DNA of 24,466 nt from Saccoglossus kowalevskii (lineage: Eukaryota > Hemichordata > Enteropneusta > Harrimaniidae), in the NCBI RefSeq assembly GCF_000003605.2, contig NW_003112142.1:1-24466 (forward strand), read 5' to 3'. Under the pieces are notes generated by a model, which ran no database searches, had not been told where the DNA came from, and worked only from the letters and a program-made list of their open reading frames with translations. This document shows positions 23,814 through 24,466 of this stretch, one piece after another; the first letter of the stretch is position 1, and the number at the start of each line of letters is the position of its first letter. The position numbers were made by a program, and so were the translations under genes.

Positions 23814-24077
23814 GAGTAATGGAAACAATGTAATTGAGTCACGGACACAATGTAATCGAGTCATGGATACAATGTAATAGAATCACAGACACAATGTAAT
23901 CTAGTAATGGACACAATGTAATTGAGTCATGGACATAATGTAATTGAGTAATGGAAACAATGTAATTGAGTCACGGACACAATGTAATCGAGTCATGGAT
24001 ACAATGTAATAGAATCACAGACACAATGTAATCTAGTCATGGACACAATGTAATTGAGTCATGGACACAATGTAATT
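23814..24077. repeat. Two tandem 132-bp D units
   Basis: GAGTAATGG starts at 23814, 23946 and 24078. It is the counterpart of 18219-18482 at offset 5,595 and shares TAGTAATGG (23901). The monomer before it has the normal 22 bp. The pair leads 154 bp later into the C module at 24232. Confidence 0.87.
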
Positions 24078-24231
24078 GAGTAATGGAAACAATGTAATTG
24101 AGTCACGGGCATAATGTAATAGAATCACGGACACAGTGTATTCGAGTCACGGACACAACGTAATCGAGTCATGTACACAATGAAATTAAATCATAAACAC
24201 AATGTAATTGAATCAAGGACACAATGTAATC

Positions 24232-24451
24232 GAGTCCTGGACACAATGTAATCAAATCGTGGATACAATATAATCAAGTCACAAACACAATGTAATCGAG
24301 TCACGGACACAGTGTAATTGAGTCATGGACACAATGTAATAGAATTACGAACACAATGTAATAGAATCACGGACACAATGTATTTGAGTCACAGACACAA
24401 TGTATTCGAGTCACGGACACAATAAAATCGAGCCATGGACAAAATGTAATT
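24232..24451. repeat. C module, copy 2 (10 monomers, 220 bp)
   Basis: This copy has the same nine-monomer deletion as 18637-18856 and the same private changes GAATTACGAAC and GAGCCATGG (24430), all at offset 5,595. The deletion therefore happened once and was then copied. Confidence 0.87.
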
Positions 24452-24466
24452 GAGTCATGGACATGA
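24452..24466. repeat. Last partial monomer with deviating end
   Basis: The sequence reads GAGTCATGGACA and then TGA. The duplicate locus at 18857-18871 reads CAA at those last three positions, and no other monomer has GGACATGA. It may be an array edge, a breakpoint or end-of-sequence error; three bases cannot decide. Confidence 0.5.

Larger units (their letters stand above)
1..24466. repeat. 22-bp tandem repeat array (satellite/minisatellite) filling the window
   Basis: Every part of the window reads as a 22-bp monomer beginning GAGTCATGG and ending CAATGTAATT, or a close variant. About 1,110 copies fit. Common substitutions are GTCACGG, GTCACAG, GTCAGGG, GTCAGGT and GTAATGG near the start, AATCGAG, AATCAAG, AATAGAA or AATCTAG across the junction, and ACAACG or ACAACA for ACAATG. 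Length variants of 17, 18, 20, 21, 27 and 28 bp recur at fixed places in larger units. Nearly every monomer has TAA (in GTAAT) on the + strand and TGA (reverse of GTCA) on the - strand. The period is not a multiple of 3, so each frame is closed about every 66 bases and no coding sequence is supported. No non-repeat island of even 30 bases was found. The array continues to both edges. Confidence 0.98.

Noticed and set aside
1-24466. CRISPR array
   Set aside because: Repeats are directly adjacent with no unique spacers; what varies is scattered point changes within a 22-bp monomer.
1-24466. GANTC methylation sites as in alphaproteobacteria (CcrM)
   Set aside because: GAGTC or GAATC occurs in most monomers simply because it is part of the repeat. 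Nothing else suggests a bacterial genome.
1-24466. Repetitive protein gene (for example a surface or silk-like protein)
   Set aside because: The period is not a multiple of three and stops occur in all six frames roughly every 66 bases. Third-base patterns of coding repeats are absent.
1-24466. Telomeric repeat
   Set aside because: The monomer is 22 bp and lacks G-runs or a TTAGGG-like core; variants are arranged in higher-order blocks rather than a uniform end repeat.
1-24466. SOX (ACAAT) and homeodomain (TAATTG) core motifs next to TGAGTCA
   Set aside because: Both cores are present in the canonical monomer, but they are short and expected by chance in an AT-rich repeat. Only the exact seven-base AP-1 core seemed worth reporting.
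1-24466. Transposon or terminal inverted repeats flanking the array (TCATG at the start, CATGA at the end)
   Set aside because: The five-base match is just the TCATG within the monomer meeting its complement at the last bases. No transposase, target-site duplication or longer inverted repeat is present.
1-24466. The whole array as a pure assembly artefact
   Set aside because: Private mutations shared at exact offsets and single-base differences between copies argue for real, diverged copies. Copy number and superblock order could still be misassembled.

Overview
The whole window is one uninterrupted tandem-repeat (satellite or minisatellite) array. I see no protein-coding gene, RNA gene, transposon or CRISPR array. 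The monomer is 22 bp. Its commonest form begins GAGTCATGG and ends CAATGTAATT, with ACA between them (for example the six identical copies at 17758-17889). The canonical monomer is about 36% GC, and 24,466 bases hold roughly 1,110 monomers. Because 22 leaves remainder 1 on division by 3, and nearly every monomer carries TAA on the + strand and TGA on the - strand, all six frames are closed about every 66 bases.

The organism cannot be named from this sequence. A eukaryote is strongly suggested by tens of kilobases of diverged short repeats built into higher-order repeats, and by a pattern of variation typical of methylated CpG decay. Each monomer has three hot-spot dinucleotides, and each occurs as CG, TG or CA. 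That points to a lineage with CpG methylation (vertebrates, many invertebrates, plants). The array could be pericentromeric, subtelomeric or interstitial; nothing here decides which.

The array has several levels of organisation. Monomers (22 bp, with 17-, 18-, 20-, 21-, 27- and 28-bp length variants) form small units: an 84-bp unit with an 18-bp member, a 132-bp six-monomer unit and a 409-bp nineteen-monomer unit. These assemble into marker modules, here called A, B and C, which begin at a distinctive GAGTCCTGG monomer. That marker occurs 12 times: 442, 3291, 4739, 8253, 9849, 11278, 13754, 15234, 18637, 19887, 23137 and 24232. The modules cycle with the 409-bp unit to give superblocks of about 4.6-6.0 kb: 1373-6312, 6313-12266, 12267-16829 and 16830-21438, with partial ones at both ends.

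Copies are nearly identical by eye and differ mostly by whole-monomer gains or losses, as expected from unequal exchange. Clear long duplications are 817-4292 with 5757-9254, 14634 to about 17.8 kb with 19287 to about 22.4 kb, and about 18.2-18.87 kb with 23.8-24.46 kb. Six B modules are exactly 28 monomers long with no indel. All 12 marker monomers sit exactly 154 bp after a GAGTAATGG monomer and 89 bp after a monomer that keeps all three CpGs.

The canonical monomer contains TGAGTCA across each junction, a perfect AP-1 core, apparently produced by C-to-T change from CGAGTCA. Whether that matters biologically is open. Both window edges lie inside the array, so its true limits are not seen.
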